In this document: positions 34,897 through 36,424 of the stretch, piece after piece
Numbering within the stretch: position 1 is the first letter of the stretch
Layout: each line of letters opens with the position of its first letter
Assembly: GCA_903871765.1 (NCBI GenBank)
Contig: CAIQIC010000309.1
Span: 1 to 36,424 of the forward strand
DNA length: 36,424 nucleotides
Direction of reading: 5' to 3'
Source: an uncultured Lentisphaerota bacterium
GTDB lineage: Bacteria; Verrucomicrobiota; Kiritimatiellia; CAIQIC01
Position numbers and translations under genes: made by a program
Notes under the pieces: model-generated
Databases searched by the model: none
The model's input: the letters and a program-made list of their open reading frames with translations, nothing else
Told to the model about the DNA's origin: nothing

Positions 34897-35976
34897 ATGC
34901 CGAAACCTCGGACGCCAGAATCCGACTGGCGCTGGCAGATGCGCCATCGCATCCGGTCGGCCGCGGAGCTGCTGGCGCGCTTTCCGGGGCTGCGCGCCCA
35001 GGCCGCCGGCCTCGGCCGGGCGGCGGCGCGGTTTCCGCTGGCCATCACGCCGTATTATGCTGCGCTGATCCGGCGCGCGGCGGACACGGATCCGATTTTC
35101 CGCCTCGCCATTCCGCAAGCCGCGGAGCTGTGCGGCCCGCCGCACCTCGCGGCGGATCCCCTGGACGAGGAGCGGCACACGCCGGTGCCCGGCCTCATCC
35201 GGCGCTATCCCGACCGCGAGCTGATCCTCGCCACCACGACCTGCGCCACCTACTGCCGGCACTGCGATCGCCAACGGCTGGCCGGCGCGCGCGAGGCGGC
35301 GCTGACGCCCGCCGCCCTACGGCGCATCGTCGCTTGGCTGCGCCGCCACCCCGAGGTCCGCGAGGTGATCGTCTCCGGCGGCGATCCGCTGACGCTGCCC
35401 GACGCGGCCCTGGCGCGCATTCTGGGTGCCATCCGCGCTGTGCCCCATGTCGCCGTCGTCCGTCTGGGCACGCGCGCGCCGGCGACGCTGCCGCAGCGCA
35501 TCACGCCCGGCCTGGTCCGGATGCTGCGCCACCATCAGCCGCTGTGGATCATCACGCAGTTCAACCATCCGCGCGAGCTGACGCCCGCGGCGCGGGAGGC
35601 ACTGGCCCGGCTGGCGGACGCCGGTTTTCCGCTGGGTAACCAGGCGGTGCTGCTGCGCGGCGTGAACGACTCAGCGGTGGTCCTCGAGGAGTTGTTCCAC
35701 GGACTGGTGCGGAACCGCGTCCGGCCGTATTACCTGTTCCAATGCGAGCTGATCCGCGGCGGGGAACATTTCCGCGTGCCGATCCGCCACGGCCTGGAGA
35801 TCATGGACCGGCTCCGCGGCCGGCTGGGCGGGCTGGCGCTGCCGACCTACGTGCTCGACACGCCCGCCGCCGGCAAGATTCCGCTGACCGCCGGCACGGT
35901 GGTCGGCACGGCGGGGCGCCGCACGACGCTACGCTCCGCCGCGGGGCTCCGCGTGGAATATCCGGAACCTGACTGA
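34897..35976 (+). CDS. KamA-family radical SAM aminomutase (lysine 2,3-aminomutase or EpmB-like)
   Basis: A 359-residue radical SAM/PLP enzyme. The iron-sulfur cluster motif is CATYCRHC (Cys116, Cys120, Cys123). Downstream SAM-binding segments include VIVSGGDPLTLPD and VRLGTRAP, then ITQFNHPRELT, GNQAVLLRGVND and RPYYLFQCELIRGGEHFRVPI. PLP is expected on Lys327 in YVLDTPAAGKIPL. The length fits EpmB (beta-lysylation of elongation factor P), while YCRHC and NHPRE are closer to KamA. Lysine-binding Asp residues of KamA correspond here to Glu284 and Asp in LDTP, so the substrate is uncertain. AGGA at 34888-34890 region precedes ATG 34897. A terminator follows at 35982. Confidence 0.85.
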   Translation: MPKPRTPESDWRWQMRHRIRSAAELLARFPGLRAQAAGLGRAAARFPLAITPYYAALIRRAADTDPIFRLAIPQAAELCGPPHLAADPLDEERHTPVPGLIRRYPDRELILATTTCATYCRHCDRQRLAGAREAALTPAALRRIVAWLRRHPEVREVIVSGGDPLTLPDAALARILGAIRAVPHVAVVRLGTRAPATLPQRITPGLVRMLRHHQPLWIITQFNHPRELTPAAREALARLADAGFPLGNQAVLLRGVNDSAVVLEELFHGLVRNRVRPYYLFQCELIRGGEHFRVPIRHGLEIMDRLRGRLGGLALPTYVLDTPAAGKIPLTAGTVVGTAGRRTTLRSAAGLRVEYPEPD

Positions 35977-35981
35977 TCGAC

Positions 35982-36004
35982 AAGCCCGCGCGTGGCGGGG
36001 CTTT
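35982..36004 (+). terminator. Probable Rho-independent terminator after the KamA-family gene
   Basis: AAGCCC (35982-35987) and GGGCTT (35998-36003) form a GC-rich hairpin, extendable with CGC/GCG pairing and one bulge, followed by TTTCTCG. It begins 5 nt after the gene's stop codon. Confidence 0.6.
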
Positions 36005-36054
36005 CTCGCCGTACAGATTTCCGTTCGCTGTGCGACTAGAATGAGATCTGTGAG

Positions 36055-36079
36055 TGTCCGGGGTTGTCCGGGGTCGGAC
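36055..36079. repeat. Tandem 10-bp repeat with overlapping hairpin
   Basis: TGTCCGGGGT occurs twice in perfect tandem (36055-36064, 36065-36074). The second copy together with the following bases makes a GTCCG-GGGT-CGGAC stem-loop (36066-36079). It lies in the spacer between the terminator and the transposase. Confidence 0.5.
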
Positions 36080-36272
36080 CACAGGTTTCTCTAGGGCACC
36101 AACGGGTTACACGTACGTTTGCCCCTCAAAAGCGGTGTTAGAGGCTGTTTTTGGGCCCGAAAAAAGGCCGTAAGCATTCCCGGTTACGCTGATCCATCCG
36201 ATGTGCCGTTGGGATCGCAGCATGCAGCTCTTGTTCGTAATCCTTACAGCCAAAAAACGCCCCCAAAAAATG

Positions 36273-36291
36273 GCTCTAAGCCGGCTAGAGC
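36273..36291. repeat. Near-perfect palindrome upstream of the transposase
   Basis: GCTCTA-AGCCGGCT-AGAGC is palindromic apart from one extra A. It is followed by AT-rich ATTTTAAATAATAC. It lies 52 nt before the transposase ATG and may mark or adjoin the insertion-element end. The rest of the spacer 36092-36342 shows A-runs (CCAAAAAACGCCCCCAAAAAATGG) but no gene. Confidence 0.4.
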
Positions 36292-36342
36292 ATTTTAAAT
36301 AATACTGTAGCCACTCAGCCAAGGGTGTGGTAAGATCGGGGC

Positions 36343-36424
36343 ATGAAAACCTTATCCTTGGACCTGCGGGGACGGATCGTGGCGGCATACGATACGCGTC
36401 GCGGCACACGGCAGGCTGTGGCGG
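36343..36424 (+). mobile_element. IS630-type transposase, 5' end only
   Basis: The first 27 codons read MKTLSLDLRGRIVAAYDTRR then GTRQAVA and run off the window. Basic start, LDLRxRIVxAY and GTRQAVA are typical of the first helix-turn-helix of IS630/Tc1-mariner-like transposases. Upstream bases GTAAGATCGGGGC give only weak ribosome-site similarity. The element's other end and its inverted repeat lie outside the window, so integrity cannot be judged. Confidence 0.75.

Noticed and set aside
36107-36409. 100-codon minus-strand frame before the transposase
   Set aside because: It runs antisense into the transposase start, lacks motifs and crosses A-rich and palindromic sequence.

Overview
This is a GC-rich bacterial chromosome window. 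It looks like a Gram-negative plant-polysaccharide degrader, most plausibly of the PVC group (Kiritimatiellota, Verrucomicrobiota or Lentisphaerota). The basis is the density of large secreted glycosidase families (beta-helix, DUF4038, GH78, GH116/DUF608, GH9-like), an ArnD homologue, an ECF sigma/anti-sigma pair, a homodimeric-type glycyl-tRNA synthetase and scattered heptanucleotide repeats. No 16S rRNA or other taxonomic marker was read, so the taxonomy is an inference.

Region 1 (1-17487) is one long plus-strand, operon-like carbohydrate locus. It runs: beta-helix protein (5' end outside the window), five-bladed-propeller glycosidase-like protein, DUF4038/apiosidase-like protein, GH78 alpha-L-rhamnosidase, a phosphofructokinase with PPi-type residues, a GPH-type sugar symporter, a GH116-like protein, a very unusual secreted protein joining a zinc-peptidase domain to a GH9-like barrel, and a secreted TIM-barrel-like protein. 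Most spacers are under 110 nt and several genes overlap. Beta-helix, apiosidase-like and rhamnosidase proteins together suggest a branched pectin such as rhamnogalacturonan II. Released sugar would enter through the symporter and meet glycolysis at the phosphofructokinase.

Region 2 (17488-19410) is gene-poor. It holds tRNA-Ser(GGA) and tRNA-Pro(TGG), both on the minus strand with plausible promoters, one probable 50-residue secreted peptide gene, and two sizeable inverted-repeat structures that no gene explains.

Region 3 (19411-27038) is housekeeping: an arnD-like deacetylase (minus), then purD, purE, a degenerate S41 protease-like protein, and one 927-codon open frame. That frame encodes four normally separate enzymes in series: TsaC/Sua5, low-molecular-weight phosphatase, RpiB and serine hydroxymethyltransferase. 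The order matches the Bacillus ywlC-ywlE-ywlF-glyA neighbourhood, but here the genes are fused. Two small genes follow: a membrane protein and a half-ferritin.

Region 4 (27099-36004) has a minus-strand cluster (dUTPase, ECF sigma factor, anti-sigma factor). Divergent from it are trxB, a small-protein/nucleotidyltransferase pair overlapping an MsbA-like ABC exporter, thymidylate synthase, glycyl-tRNA synthetase, a zinc-ribbon protein and a KamA-family radical SAM enzyme, closed by a terminator. The window ends in the first 27 codons of an IS630-type transposase.

The most unusual items are the four-enzyme fusion, the zincin-GH9 fusion, the S41 homologue lacking its catalytic dyad, and degenerate period-7 repeats found inside two genes and in two intergenic spacers.
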